A stretch of DNA of 64,000 nt, taken from the NCBI GenBank assembly GCA_958437495.1, contig CAUBOH010000005.1, positions 1-64,000 of the forward strand, given 5' to 3'. The notes beneath the pieces were generated by a model. It did not search any database and was not told where the DNA came from. It worked only from the letters and a program-made list of their open reading frames with translations. The DNA is from an uncultured Collinsella sp. Its GTDB lineage: Bacteria; Actinomycetota; Coriobacteriia; Coriobacteriales; Coriobacteriaceae. Position numbers and translations under genes: made by a program. Shown one piece after another: positions 32,041 through 40,431 of the stretch (its first letter is position 1; each line of letters starts with the position of its first letter).

Positions 32041-32664
32041 TTACGGGCGCTCCATGTTGGGAACGATGCTGCCCTCGGTCACCGCATGCACGGCCAGGCG
32101 CATGATGTTGTCGTAACCGGTCTTGCTCAGAATCTCCGAGATGCGGCGTTTGATGGTGCCCTCACTCATAAAAAGCTCGGCCGCGATCTCGCGGCGGCTC
32201 TTGCCCTCGCAGGCAAGGCGCAAAATCGACAGCTCGACATCGTCGAGGGCTGCCGTGCCCGAAAAAATGCTCTCGGGCGGCTTGGGAAACGTGCAGTAGC
32301 CCGCCAACGTGGAGCGCATCACGGCGAACAGCTCGTCGATACCGACGTTCTTGTACACAAAGCTATCGACGCCCGCCTCGCGGGCCTGATCGACAAAGGT
32401 GATCTCGGGCATGCCTGTCATGATAATGATGCGACACTCAGGCAGCTGCTCCTTGATACGTGCCGCCGCCACGATGCCGTTTGAATCGTGTTCGGTGCAC
32501 ACGTCCATCAGTATCATGTCCGGGCGCTCCTTGAGCGCGACACCCAAGGCCTCGGAGGCATCGGCGATCGCGGCAACGACGGTCATATCGGGCTGGTCGC
32601 CAACGGAGCGCGCCAGGCTCTCGCGCAGGATGGCCTGATCTTCGACAATTAACACGCGGATCAT
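32041..32664 (-). CDS. NarL/LuxR-type response regulator
   Basis: 207-aa two-component regulator. The receiver domain (residues about 1-120) has acidic pocket VEDQ, phospho-acceptor Asp in ILMDVCTEHDS, the Thr switch in IIMTG and Lys in SFVYKNVG. The C-terminal GerE HTH (about 140-200) has LSILRLACEGKSRREIAAEL and FMSEGTIKRRISEIL. Its ATG overlaps the kinase stop (ATGA), so it is co-translated with the kinase. Target genes are unknown. It is convergent with the 27.5-31.8 kb cluster, which is separated by two hairpins. Confidence 0.95.
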   Translation of the reverse strand: MIRVLIVEDQAILRESLARSVGDQPDMTVVAAIADASEALGVALKERPDMILMDVCTEHDSNGIVAAARIKEQLPECRIIIMTGMPEITFVDQAREAGVDSFVYKNVGIDELFAVMRSTLAGYCTFPKPPESIFSGTAALDDVELSILRLACEGKSRREIAAELFMSEGTIKRRISEILSKTGYDNIMRLAVHAVTEGSIVPNMERP

Positions 32665-34160
32665 GAGTTTCTCCTTTGGGACGTGTCGTTGGCGTTAAGC
32701 GGAATGGATACCGTAAGCGTAAAGGGCGGGGTGGCGTGGACTTCTAGGTTGCCACCCAGATCTTGCGCGACATGCCTCATACCTGGGATACCCGTTCCCT
32801 CGCGATACGATACGGGGGCCGGGGACCCGTCGTTAGAAATCGTCATGCGCGCGACGGCGTCAGCATCCGTCCCCTCCTGCCACAAGCGCACATGGGCCCG
32901 ATGCGCCTGCGCATGCTTGGTGGCATTGGTCGAGGCCTCGCGGATAATCTGCAAAAATGCGGCGGCGACACGCGCGTCCTCAGGCAGCGCACCCTCAACA
33001 TCGATCTGCACACTCACCAGGCCAAAAGCATGGACGATATCACCCAACTGCTCCGCCGGCTCACTGGCGCCGCCACTGCGCAGGTCGACGGCGATTGAAC
33101 GCAGCAACGGATCGATCTGCTCGAGCGACTCGTCGTCCAGGCGCCCCTCCTCCAAATAGCGATGGAGGATGGACAGGCGCTGGCCGATCACATCGTGCAC
33201 GCGGGAGCGCATACGCAGGTAGGCCGCATTGTCGGCAACCTTTTTGACTTCTTCGATCTGGGCCTGGAGCTCTTGCCCCGCAAGCTCAAGCAGATGATTA
33301 GCTTGCGCCAGGCGGTCGTAGGCGTGTGCGTATTCCGTCACGTCCAGGCCGACGACGCGCTCGAACGGACGGCCCGAGACCGTAACGGAGTCACGCACGA
33401 ACAGACGAATCTCGGAAGGAGAGATCTCGATCACGGCGCGATCCCTACCAAAGCGGTCAAGGTCGATATGGGCGCGATTAGCGCTGCTTTCGGGCGTCTG
33501 CATACTGAGTTTGCGCAGGTCGTTCCATGTGCTGCTCATGTCGCGCAGATCGGTGGGCATATGAAGCTCCACCAGGTTTTTGCGCATGCAGCGGTTCATG
33601 AGCAACGGACGGCCCCTCGGGTCTAAATACAGGATGCCCACGGGAATCACGTTGATGGTTTCAATCGTCGAGAACGCGGTAATATCCTCCTGGCGGTTAC
33701 GGACGTCCATCAAGAGCGCCGCGATGGAACGGAACAGGAAGAACGCTCCCTCTGCGATAAGGACAACGGTCCACGCCGAGCCCATAACAACAACCATTGG
33801 CGGCGTTACGGCGGCAACGAGCAGCAGCTCGGTCAGCATGATGGGACGACGATAGTGCACCATAAGCGCCACGCCATAGGCAAAGATCGCGGCATTGAGC
33901 CACAGCGCTCCGCCCATTGCCCTGGCGCAAACGCCAAGCGGCGCCACCAGATACGAGCCAGACGACGCGAACAGGACAAGCGCCGAAACCATCTGGTGAA
34001 CCACGAGGCTCGCCTCGTAGACGCAAATCGCCTTACGGTTATAGGACGAGCGGCGCGATACGATGAGCGGAACGTGGATTGTCTGCAGGCAAGCAGCCAG
34101 GGCAAAGACAATATCGAGCGCAACGATTTGGGGGAGAATGAGCGGGATCTGCATCGTCAC
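32661..34160 (-). CDS. NarL-partner sensor histidine kinase, membrane-bound
   Basis: 499 aa. About six hydrophobic helices in the first 165 residues, then a PAS-like stretch (NVIPVGILYLDPRGRPLLMNRCM), a coiled linker, a HisKA_3 box with the phospho-acceptor His in RSRVHDVIGQRLSILHRYL, and a HATPase (REASTNATKHAQAH as N box, GTGIPGMRHVAQDLGG as G box). GTG 34160 overlaps the upstream stop as GTGA, the mark of coupling, so I prefer it over ATG 34154. Functions with the 32041 regulator; the 34157 protein upstream is a likely third component. Confidence 0.92.
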   Translation of the reverse strand: MTMQIPLILPQIVALDIVFALAACLQTIHVPLIVSRRSSYNRKAICVYEASLVVHQMVSALVLFASSGSYLVAPLGVCARAMGGALWLNAAIFAYGVALMVHYRRPIMLTELLLVAAVTPPMVVVMGSAWTVVLIAEGAFFLFRSIAALLMDVRNRQEDITAFSTIETINVIPVGILYLDPRGRPLLMNRCMRKNLVELHMPTDLRDMSSTWNDLRKLSMQTPESSANRAHIDLDRFGRDRAVIEISPSEIRLFVRDSVTVSGRPFERVVGLDVTEYAHAYDRLAQANHLLELAGQELQAQIEEVKKVADNAAYLRMRSRVHDVIGQRLSILHRYLEEGRLDDESLEQIDPLLRSIAVDLRSGGASEPAEQLGDIVHAFGLVSVQIDVEGALPEDARVAAAFLQIIREASTNATKHAQAHRAHVRLWQEGTDADAVARMTISNDGSPAPVSYREGTGIPGMRHVAQDLGGNLEVHATPPFTLTVSIPLNANDTSQRRNS

Positions 34161-36040
34161 TCACCCGCCCGCGGCATCAACACAATCATGCGCAGCTGGC
34201 CGGGCTCGCCCTCAAGGCGATATGCCACGTTGCGCCCTTGCAAAGCGCTTTCGAGCTCTTGCGCAGCGGGTGTCTGCGAAAGATCCTCCTCGTCGTTGGA
34301 GAAAAGCGTGGCACGCAACTCGACGCTGCACCGATCGTGGTCACTCAGGTGATACATAAGCGCCGGATGATCGGTGGCGTAGGCAAAAAACGCAAAGTCA
34401 TACACGCAGTCGTACAGCGCGCTTACCGCACTGGCGTGCATCGGGCGCCGTATGGCGATAATCGAGGCGCAATCGACATCGATGGTGCGTAGGTCGCTTG
34501 CAAGCTCGTTGGCAATGAGCTGAATGCGGTCACGGTCAAAACCGCTCTCCCCGTGCTGCGCCAACGTGAGCGATCCCTTGCGTTTGCAATAGGCGACGAG
34601 CATCTTGGCGCGCTGCAGCATGCGGTAACGCTCGTGCGAAGATGCCTCGTCGGTCAACGGTGGCAGCGAGCCCAGCAAGTCGTACATCTCTTCGAGCGCG
34701 CGGACAAGCGCCTGGTCCACGTCTTGGACCAGCAGGGTCTCGGCCTCTTGATCTGCCAGGTGCGTCTTAAGGTCGTAGTCGGCGACAAGCAGCTCGTTTT
34801 GGCGTTGCAGCTCCATGCGACGATGCGCTAGTTCGCGATTGAGCTCGTTGAGCTCCGACACGTCTTGGGCAAGCAGCGCCGATCCACCCAGCAGCGGAAA
34901 GGCGCGATACATTACATCGGGGTCGGACGCCACGGCAAAGGCATGGGCGCGCCCGTACTCCTGGACCCGCAACTCCTCGCGCACGCCCTCTGGGATCGGC
35001 TTTGACACCGGCGTGGCATAGACTTCCTGCAGGTCACGCGTTAGAACTTTGAGGTCGAGCGGCAGGGTATCGAAAATGCCGGCGATATCGTGATACGACG
35101 GAATGACACCGCAATCGAGACAGATTTCCATCGCCACCACGCACAGGACGCAATAGACAAGCGAAAAGTTGAGCCTCCATGCCCAGGGTACGCGCAGAGC
35201 ATATGAGATGGCAAAGAATGCGCCGCCCAGCAGCACGAGCGCCGCCGTGCCCGAAAAACGTTGGATGCGGAAGGACGAGGACCGGCCCACCAGGATAAAA
35301 AAGGCAACGAAGTTAAAGGCTGTCCATACCAGAACGGCACCGTAGCCCCAACCGTATGTGTAATCGTTGCTCCAGGTTCCACTCGATCGATCGAAGTGGA
35401 AGACCTGCTGATGCACATCGTTAGTGAGCACAAAGCCGATAAGCAGGACGGCCATGGCCCACAAAACGGTGCGGTACCGACGCCCTATACGATGCTGTTC
35501 CAAACCCGCGAGGCGCAGGCCGCACAGCTGGTAGATCAGCGGAATGAGCGTCATGGGCACGTAGTACAGGTACCACAGCACGGTGGCATAGAACGGCGTG
35601 AACGACTTATATTTGAGGATGACCTCGATCATCCACAGGGCGCAAATGGCAGCGATGGCAACAAGGCGACGGCGCAACGCATAGTCCAAACAACGCAGAT
35701 AGACCAGCACGCCCCAGATTAAAAATGCAATTGCGGCGACAAGCAGCGGGAGAGAGCTCGAATGGACGAGTGCATCCACGACTTCTTCGGACACCTCACC
35801 ATAGACGGGCGTGGTGTTGGAAAGCTTGAAATCGGAGGCGAACAACGCCGGCAAGACTGCCAAAAATATAAGGAACAGCGCAGTGGTGACACCAGCGATA
35901 GCGAAGACGCGGCGGCGGTATACACGATGCGTTATGCCAACAAGGAATCGCGGCATGGCGAAGAGCCTGCCGCCCCTGGGATCCGCAACCGGCGCGGTCC
36001 GGGCGGCCGCGTGGCCGATATGTCGCTCGCGGGTACCCAT
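34157..36040 (-). CDS. Multi-TM sensor-like protein coupled to the histidine kinase
   Basis: 627 aa. Eight or so hydrophobic helices in residues 45-325 (for example FAIAGVTTALFLIFLAVLPA, PLLVAAIAFLIWGVLVYL, TVLWAMAVLLIGFVLTND), resembling the N-terminal 7TM region of histidine kinases. The cytoplasmic half is mostly helical: LNELNRELAHRRMELQRQN coiled coil, then LVQDVDQALVRALEEMYDLLGSLPP, and a C-terminal alpha/beta domain. I see no H box with a neighbouring N/G box, so it looks like a kinase-derived sensor that lost catalysis. Start ATG 36040 (no strong site) or ATG 35956. It is first in a coupled trio with the kinase and regulator. Confidence 0.78.
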   Translation of the reverse strand: MGTRERHIGHAAARTAPVADPRGGRLFAMPRFLVGITHRVYRRRVFAIAGVTTALFLIFLAVLPALFASDFKLSNTTPVYGEVSEEVVDALVHSSSLPLLVAAIAFLIWGVLVYLRCLDYALRRRLVAIAAICALWMIEVILKYKSFTPFYATVLWYLYYVPMTLIPLIYQLCGLRLAGLEQHRIGRRYRTVLWAMAVLLIGFVLTNDVHQQVFHFDRSSGTWSNDYTYGWGYGAVLVWTAFNFVAFFILVGRSSSFRIQRFSGTAALVLLGGAFFAISYALRVPWAWRLNFSLVYCVLCVVAMEICLDCGVIPSYHDIAGIFDTLPLDLKVLTRDLQEVYATPVSKPIPEGVREELRVQEYGRAHAFAVASDPDVMYRAFPLLGGSALLAQDVSELNELNRELAHRRMELQRQNELLVADYDLKTHLADQEAETLLVQDVDQALVRALEEMYDLLGSLPPLTDEASSHERYRMLQRAKMLVAYCKRKGSLTLAQHGESGFDRDRIQLIANELASDLRTIDVDCASIIAIRRPMHASAVSALYDCVYDFAFFAYATDHPALMYHLSDHDRCSVELRATLFSNDEEDLSQTPAAQELESALQGRNVAYRLEGEPGQLRMIVLMPRAGE

Positions 36041-36143
36041 AGTGCTTTTAGTGTACCGACAGATGGGTCAAAAAAGCGGGCCGCATGTCCCAAAATCCGC
36101 AGACGGCAAAGGGTGAAAGGAGTGTCCCCAGCGACCAGTCGTT

Positions 36144-36558
36144 TGGGCAGTCGAAGTGCGTGATGGTCACGAGCGGCTCGATGCCGTGCTTTTGGCACTC
36201 GCGGAATACATCCTCGTAGAAGGCCAGGCCAGCCTCGTTGGGCTCGGTCTCGTCGCCGTTGGGGAAGATGCGGGTCCAGGCCAGGCTCATACGGAAGGTC
36301 TTAAAGCCCATCTCGGCAAAGAGAGCGATGTCCTCTTTGTAGTGGTGATAGAAATCGATGCCGGTCTGCGCGGGATAGTAATAGCCGTCCTCGAAGTCGA
36401 GCATCTTGCGCTGGCCGGAGACCACCGCATAGCGCTCGGGGCCGTGCGGAGCCACGTCCACGTTGGCCAGGCCGCGGCCGTCCACGTTGCAGGCGCCCTC
36501 GCACTGGTTGGCAGCCGTCGCGCCGCCCCACAGGAAGTCATTACGGAAAGCCCTGCAT
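36144..36558 (-). pseudogene. Remnant of a GH1 6-phospho-beta-glucosidase (frameshifted and truncated)
   Basis: The N-terminal ~135 residues of a family-1 glycosidase are readable: FRNDFLWGGATAANQCEGAC, DFEDGYYYPAQTGIDFYHHY, FKTFRMSLAWTRIFP and PLVTITHFDCP. Two lesions: an extra G after the second codon (ATGCAG-G-GCT) shifts the frame and gives a stop after five codons, and the homology ends at 36144, directly followed by a GTCCCC-type repeat. About two-thirds of the normal ~470-aa enzyme, including both catalytic glutamates, is missing. Confidence 0.88.
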
Positions 36559-36635
36559 CAATCCTTTCGCACGCTGTTGTCATAGACTCAGCATCCCTGC
36601 AAACAACGCGTCGCTCAACGGCAACGGCGCAGACC

Positions 36636-36694
36636 GATACTTCTTTTCGCGCGCAGGTGCCCGGCAGCCGCCCTGTCTGACACTTTTTGATACC
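36636..36694. repeat. Dispersed repeat, second copy of the 15821 unit
   Basis: CGATACTTCTTTTCGC, then CGCCCTGTCTGACACTT and TGATACC, in the same order as at 15821-15880, again followed directly by a palindrome. Confidence 0.6.
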
Positions 36695-36711
36695 TGCCCG
36701 CCCAAACCGCC

Positions 36712-36748
36712 AACCACCACAAAGGGGACAGGCACCTTTGTGGTGGTT
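36712..36748. repeat. CCACCACAAAGG palindrome, copy 4 (inverted)
   Basis: Same 14-base arms as the other copies but with the loop GGACAGGCA, the reverse complement of TGCCTGTCC, so this copy is inserted in the opposite orientation. The flanks extend the stem (CCGCC before, GGCGG after). Confidence 0.85.
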
Positions 36749-36761
36749 GGCGGGCGGTTTG

Positions 36762-36896
36762 TCTCGATCTGTAACAGTTAGGCAGCAAAAACCGGGCCTG
36801 GTGTTACAGATTGAGATTTTCGGGCAGCCCCCCGCAGTTTGTCTAAATCTGTAACAGGTAGAGACGATTTAGCCCGCTAGATGTTACAGATCGAGA
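36762..36896. repeat. Two tandem TCTCGATCTGTAACA palindromes
   Basis: First palindrome: TCTCGATCTGTAACA (36762-36776) with TGTTACAGATTGAGA (36802-36816). Second: TCTAAATCTGTAACA (36842-36856) with TGTTACAGATCGAGA (36882-36896). Both have a 25-base loop. The outermost arms, 36762 and 36882, are exact complements, so the pair can also fold as one. Confidence 0.78.
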
Positions 36897-36905
36897 TGGA
36901 AGATG

Positions 36906-37550
36906 CTAGTCGCAGGCGATGTCGAGGTTCTTGCCGATGAGGCCTACGTAGCCGCCCTCGGCAGCCTTCGGGCTGTCAGCATGGCAGAGAACCCACTTGT
37001 CGGCCTTCCAATAGCAGTAAGCGTCGCCGGCCGTGGGCATCTCGGCCGCAGCCTCGGGGCGCGGACCGTTGGTGCCGGCGGGCAGCGCCACCATCACCTG
37101 GAAGCCACCATCGTCGACCATGCACGGCGTGTAGTGAAGCGTGGTGTTGAAGACCTCGACGACCTTGCCCGCCGGCACACGGAACGCCTTAACGCACGCG
37201 GTGTCGAGCTTGCCGTCCTCGATCTCCCAGCGATGCGCCACGAGCAGGATAAAGTCGCGGGCGCCCAGGTTAAACTCGCTGGCGCGGTGATACTCCAGAC
37301 AGTTGAGTCGCGTATTGTGGCCGTTGCACCAGCCGAACTGGAAGGGGCGGCCGCCAAACATGAGAAAGCCCAGATTATCGGCTTCCTTGACGCCCTCGAG
37401 CTCGGGCGCGCTCGCTACGTACTTGCTGCCCTCAGGGATGGGCGTGGAGGCAAGCGCCTCGAGCACGGGTGACGTAAGCTCGGACGGAACGTTATCCCAA
37501 ACGTTGCCATAGGACTTGAACTCGGGATCCTCAACAGAATAGATATGCAT
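36906..37550 (-). CDS. DUF4867 family protein
   Basis: 214-aa cytoplasmic protein without signal or membrane segment. The start MHIYSVEDPEFKSYG and segments GFLMFGGRPFQFGWCNGHN, LNCLEYHRASEFNLGARDFIL and FNTTLHYTPCMV fit the DUF4867 family, cupin-like proteins usually found among sugar-metabolism genes. ATG 37550 follows AGGAGC. The neighbouring GH1 remnant supports a former carbohydrate locus. The biochemical role is not known. Confidence 0.82.
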   Translation of the reverse strand: MHIYSVEDPEFKSYGNVWDNVPSELTSPVLEALASTPIPEGSKYVASAPELEGVKEADNLGFLMFGGRPFQFGWCNGHNTRLNCLEYHRASEFNLGARDFILLVAHRWEIEDGKLDTACVKAFRVPAGKVVEVFNTTLHYTPCMVDDGGFQVMVALPAGTNGPRPEAAAEMPTAGDAYCYWKADKWVLCHADSPKAAEGGYVGLIGKNLDIACD

Positions 37551-37624
37551 GTTCGCTCCTGTTCGTTTATGTGACCATACGAACATTCTAGAACAAACAA
37601 ATACCCTTTTGAGCGCTCAACATG

Positions 37625-37653
37625 AAAAAGCGTCCCCGAAAAAACGGGGACGC
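37625..37653 (-). terminator. Intrinsic terminator of luxS
   Basis: Minus-strand GCGTCCCCG, T-rich loop, CGGGGACGC, then TTTTTC. It lies 34 bp past the luxS stop. Confidence 0.92.
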
Positions 37654-37686
37654 CTCCGGTTCAAACGGTCGTTTCGCAGACAGCTC

Positions 37687-38175
37687 TTATGCCTGCTGAT
37701 AGTGCAGATGCTTCTCGTCGATATCGGCCAGGTCGCGGCCGAGGTAGCGGCGCGCGAGCCAGTTTGCCATGGGGAGGTTCTGGTCCAGGTAGTTACCGCA
37801 CTCCTCGGGAGCGGCACCGGGAACATCGCCCTCAAAGCCAGCGACAAACTCGAACAGCTCGCGCACGAGCGGCAAGATTTCCTCGCTCGTCAGCTCACCA
37901 AAAACGACAAGGTAAAAGCCCGTGCGGCAGCCCATGGGGCCAAAGTAGACAATGCGGCTCGACCACTCGGCATGATTGCGGAGGAACGTCGCGCCCAGAT
38001 GCTCGATAGTGTGGCACTCGGCCGTGTTCATGACCGGCTCCTTATTGGGCGTGGTCAGGCGCAGGTCAAAGGTGGTGACGGCGGCGCCGGTCGCCGGATC
38101 GCAGTCGATGCGGCTCACATACACGCCGGGCTCAAGCAGCAGATGGTCAACGGAAAAACTCGCGATGCGCTCCAT
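37687..38175 (-). CDS. luxS: S-ribosylhomocysteine lyase (AI-2 synthesis)
   Basis: Cleaves S-ribosylhomocysteine to homocysteine and DPD, the precursor of autoinducer-2, in the activated methyl cycle. In the 162-aa protein the metal ligands are H55 and H59 in HTIEH and C126 in EECGNY. The catalytic cysteine is C83 in GPMGCRTGFY. The length and ends match the family. ATG 38175 follows GAGAGGATC. It has its own terminator; the partner nucleosidase (mtn/pfs) is not in the window. Identification is secure. Confidence 0.97.
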   Translation of the reverse strand: MERIASFSVDHLLLEPGVYVSRIDCDPATGAAVTTFDLRLTTPNKEPVMNTAECHTIEHLGATFLRNHAEWSSRIVYFGPMGCRTGFYLVVFGELTSEEILPLVRELFEFVAGFEGDVPGAAPEECGNYLDQNLPMANWLARRYLGRDLADIDEKHLHYQQA

Positions 38176-38197
38176 GGCAGATCCTCTCGGTAGTCAA

Positions 38198-38269
38198 TTT
38201 GGGACGGGGCTCTTTTAGCTGGTTCGAATGGCCGCACCAATCATACCAGTCAAAAAAGCCCGTCCCAAA
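38198..38269. repeat. TTTGGGACGGGGCT inverted repeat between luxS and the nucleoside hydrolase
   Basis: TTTGGGACGGGGCT (38198-38211) faces AGCCCGTCCCAAA (38257-38269), one base shorter, around a 45-base loop. It may end the nucleoside hydrolase mRNA and belongs to the GGGAC-type intergenic palindromes. Confidence 0.65.
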
Positions 38270-38277
38270 AAGACAAC

Positions 38278-39252
38278 TTAGCCCAGGACGCGGGCCATGC
38301 GCGTCTTGAACTCGGACAGGAAGCGCGGGGCATCCACGGTCAGCGCCACAAGCGCACTCTTGTCGGGATCTGCCACGCGGCGCTCATCGCAGATGGTGCG
38401 ACCGCGGTACTCGCCCAGCAAGTCCACGCGCAGGTTACAGCCGAGCGCGCCCACAAGCGTGGGGTCGATCGCCACGGCAACGGCCAGCGGATCGTGCAGC
38501 GCGCAGCCGCCCAGGTAGGGTGCGTTCATCTCGTACGAACCGATGTAGTGCTCGACCATGCTCGCAAATGCGCAGCCCGCCATAGTGCCCGAGCCCGTCC
38601 AGCCGGCAATGTCGCGGCGCGTGAGCAGCACGCGATGTGTCACGTCCAGGCCCACCATGGTGAGCTTGCGGCCCGAGCGTAGCACGGCATCGGCCGCCTC
38701 GGGGTCGCTCGCCATGTTGGCCTCGGCGCCCGCGCTCACGTTGCCGGGCACGGTCAGGGCGCCGCCCATCACCACCACGCGGCCGATAGACATCACCGCC
38801 GCCGCGTCGCGCTCCAGGGCAAGCGCCAAGTTGGAAAGCGGGCCGGTCGCTACGTAGACCAGATCGGGACCATAGGTGCGCGCGGCATCGATCAGATAAT
38901 CGACCGCCGCGTTACCGTCAGCCGAGGTCGCGCCCACCGGCTCGTACGGCGACGTGGGCACGCTCGCCCCGCCAATGCCGTTCTTGCCGTGGATGAGCGT
39001 GGTTGACGCCGGCGGCGTATAGGGCTCAGTCGCCTTAATGGGACGATCGGCGCCCAGGTACACCGGCACCTCGGGACGACCCAGCAGGTCGAGCACCGCC
39101 AGGCAGTTGCGCGCCGACTGGTCGACGCGCACGTTGCCAAAGCACGTGGTTATGCCGACGAGCTCCACCTCGGAGCTCGCGATGGCATAGGCGAGCGCCA
39201 TGGCGTCGTCCACACCCATATCCAGGTCAAGGATCAGCTTCTTGGTTGCCAT
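38278..39252 (-). CDS. Inosine-uridine type nucleoside hydrolase
   Basis: Hydrolyses ribonucleosides to base and ribose. The 324-aa protein starts with the Ca2+-binding motif DLDMGVDDAMAL (residues 9-20) and has family segments GITTCFGNVRVDQSARN, VYVATGPLSNLALALE, GNVSAGAEANMASDPEAA and CALHDPLAVAVAID, with the catalytic-site His in LHDP. ATG 39252. It is 30 bp downstream of ribokinase on the same strand, so the ribose it frees can be phosphorylated at once. Base preference (purine, pyrimidine or both) cannot be read from sequence. Confidence 0.94.
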   Translation of the reverse strand: MATKKLILDLDMGVDDAMALAYAIASSEVELVGITTCFGNVRVDQSARNCLAVLDLLGRPEVPVYLGADRPIKATEPYTPPASTTLIHGKNGIGGASVPTSPYEPVGATSADGNAAVDYLIDAARTYGPDLVYVATGPLSNLALALERDAAAVMSIGRVVVMGGALTVPGNVSAGAEANMASDPEAADAVLRSGRKLTMVGLDVTHRVLLTRRDIAGWTGSGTMAGCAFASMVEHYIGSYEMNAPYLGGCALHDPLAVAVAIDPTLVGALGCNLRVDLLGEYRGRTICDERRVADPDKSALVALTVDAPRFLSEFKTRMARVLG

Positions 39253-39282
39253 TGTTCTACTCCGCTTCTCCGTCTTTATCGT

Positions 39283-40245
39283 TTAACCAAACCAATGTTC
39301 AACTTCGGCACGCGTGGGAATCGATTGCTGAGCACCCAAGCGCGACACCGTCACCGCCGAGGCGCGAGCGCCCGCGGCCATGCACTCAAAGAGCGGCAGG
39401 CCCTCCAGACGGGCAGCTGCAAGTGCGCCGATAAACGTATCGCCGGCCGCCGTGGTGTCGACCACCGAGCTCGAAAGCGCCGGCATGCGCAGCGGCTCGC
39501 CGTCATCGCCGAGCGTAACCGATCCGGCGCCGCCCAACGTGATGACCGCAGCTCCGGCACCCTTGGCGCGCAGGGCATTAAGCGCTTCGGCACAACTCGC
39601 GTCATCTGCGGGCAGAATGCCCGTCAGTGCCTGGCATTCGGTCTCGTTGGGACAGACGAGGTCGACTGCGGGCCACGCACCCGCCGGCAACTCACAGGCA
39701 GGCGCCGGATTAAAGACCGTATAGAACCCCAGCTCGTGAGCGCAGGCAAGCGCCTCGGCCGTCGCCATCAGATCGCATTCGCCCTGGGCGATAAAGACGC
39801 TGCCGGCCGCGGGGGCGAGCCCACAGGCATCGCGGTCGAGCTCATCGGCCACCAGACGCCTCAGCGCGCGGGCAACGTCCTCGCCCACAAGCGCATGGTT
39901 AGCGCCCGGCGACAGCACGATGCGGTTGTCGCCCTCACAGCGAATGATGGTCGCCGTTCCCGTCTCCACGTCGTCGCGCCGCGCCACGAACTCAACACCC
40001 ACGCCGGCATCCTGAAGTCCCGCCACCAGCGCATCGCCAAACGCATCGCGCCCGACCGCGCCGATCATGCACGTGCGCGCGCCCATGTGCGCAGCTGCCA
40101 CGGCCTGGTTGGCGCCTTTGCCACCAGCGTTGGTGATAAATCCGCTGCCGCCGACGGTCTCGCCCGCACGCGGCATGCGCTCGCACGCCACCGAAAGGTC
40201 CATGTTCATACTGCCGAACACCGCAACAATGCCGTTATCTGCCAT
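39283..40245 (-). CDS. rbsK: Ribokinase
   Basis: PfkB-family kinase that makes ribose 5-phosphate from ribose and ATP. The 320-aa protein has the N-terminal GSMNMDLSV, first PfkB signature NAGGKGANQAVAAAHMG, PNETECQALTG, and the second signature DTTAAGDTFIGAL with the catalytic aspartate (GD). ATG 40245 follows GACGAGGAGG. It forms an operon with the nucleoside hydrolase downstream: nucleoside to ribose to ribose 5-phosphate. Other pentose kinases of the family are possible, but the context favours ribose. Confidence 0.93.
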   Translation of the reverse strand: MADNGIVAVFGSMNMDLSVACERMPRAGETVGGSGFITNAGGKGANQAVAAAHMGARTCMIGAVGRDAFGDALVAGLQDAGVGVEFVARRDDVETGTATIIRCEGDNRIVLSPGANHALVGEDVARALRRLVADELDRDACGLAPAAGSVFIAQGECDLMATAEALACAHELGFYTVFNPAPACELPAGAWPAVDLVCPNETECQALTGILPADDASCAEALNALRAKGAGAAVITLGGAGSVTLGDDGEPLRMPALSSSVVDTTAAGDTFIGALAAARLEGLPLFECMAAGARASAVTVSRLGAQQSIPTRAEVEHWFG

Positions 40246-40431
40246 GGAAACCTCCTCGTCTGCGAGCTTTGCACCCACCGTCGACCGTCGATTGTGCGCC
40301 TTCGCACCCCTATAACTTTAGTTCACTTTGATGTGGACGCGCGCTTGAGGTTGCGCCAGCAGCAAGCATTCACAGGAGCAGGCGGCTACAATGAATACGT
40401 GCTGATTATTCTCGTCATTGGATGATTTTTT

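Larger units (their letters stand above)
36559..36905. other. Repeat cluster between the GH1 remnant and the DUF4867 gene
   Basis: 347 bp composed almost wholly of repeats: a CTTCTTTTCGC...CTGACACTT unit (36636-36694), CCACCACAAAGG copy 4 inside a larger palindrome, and two tandem TCTCGATCTGTAACA palindromes. No gene was seen. Confidence 0.8.
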
